From positions 62,001-126,000 of the forward strand of contig NW_026570307.1 of assembly GCF_019649055.1 (NCBI RefSeq): a stretch of 64,000 nt of DNA. Reading direction: 5' to 3'. The notes below the pieces were generated by a model, which worked only from the letters and a program-made list of their open reading frames with translations, was not told the origin of the DNA and did no database searches. The translations under genes were made by a program, and so were the position numbers. Positions 63,798 through 64,000 of this stretch are shown here, piece by piece. Source of the DNA: Paramacrobiotus metropolitanus (Eukaryota; Tardigrada; Eutardigrada; Parachela; Macrobiotidae). Every line of letters begins with the position of its first letter. Within the stretch, counting starts at the first letter, position 1.

Positions 63798-64000
63798 GTA
63801 AGCAAAAACATATTTTTTTAATATGTGAAAGCTTAATCCCGGCTAATTTTGCGCAAAAGTTAGGTAGTCATAATAGATTGTTAATCAATTCAAAACAGAG
63901 TCAAAATTTTGTTATCGTTGTAACTTTGAAAAAAATTTCTACTTATTAGCCCTAAACGTCGATATTAACTTCATTTATAAGAGAGAAAGTTGAGCTAATT

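Overview
This is nuclear DNA of a small-genome invertebrate animal. Genes are split by GT-AG introns (one internal exon is only 19 bases) and the intergenic DNA is AT-rich. The recognisable genes are animal genes: SmB/B' (SNRPB), a Smad2/3-type R-SMAD, an RNF14-type RBR ubiquitin ligase, a JMJD8-type JmjC oxygenase and two rhodopsin-class receptors of the FMRFamide/myosuppressin (Srw-like) type. The receptors suggest an ecdysozoan. A tardigrade is my best guess, but nothing in the window proves it. Exon boundaries were predicted by hand from splice signals, phase continuity and homology, with no transcript data.

Layout. 1.4-6 kb (-): JMJD8-like membrane oxygenase with C-terminal TPRs; its first exon and upstream region lie in a 928-bp tandem duplication. 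6.9-8.6 kb (-): coiled-coil gene, divergent from SNRPB (9.05-10.5 kb, +). 12.3-12.8 kb (+): small two-exon secreted peptide gene. 15.4-19.4 kb (-) and 25.7-31.5 kb (+): two paralogous GPCR genes with identical intron positions, flanking a Smad2/3-type gene (21.3-23.0 kb, +) whose first MH1 exon I cannot find.

31.5-51 kb is a mosaic of local segmental duplications. It holds three tandem paralogues of a membrane-protein family I do not recognise (35.9-37.1, 42.4-44.1 and 45.7-48.9 kb, +), decayed copies of their 5' ends, copies of the GPCR2 tail, fragments of RNF14, one 1.7-kb inverted copy, and at least three MITE-like insertions. 51.1-54.1 kb (-) is intact RNF14. 54.4-58.0 kb is a 3.6-kb transposon-like element with roughly 0.95-kb terminal inverted repeats and a 10-bp target duplication. 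59.3-60.2 kb (+) is an intronless, GC-rich secreted protein with a possible catalase-like fold. 60.2-63.75 kb has no supported gene, and a first coding exon starts at 63758.

The housekeeping genes (SNRPB, RNF14, JMJD8-like) do not form a pathway. The two receptors, the Smad and the small secreted peptide are signalling genes, but I see no evidence that they act together.
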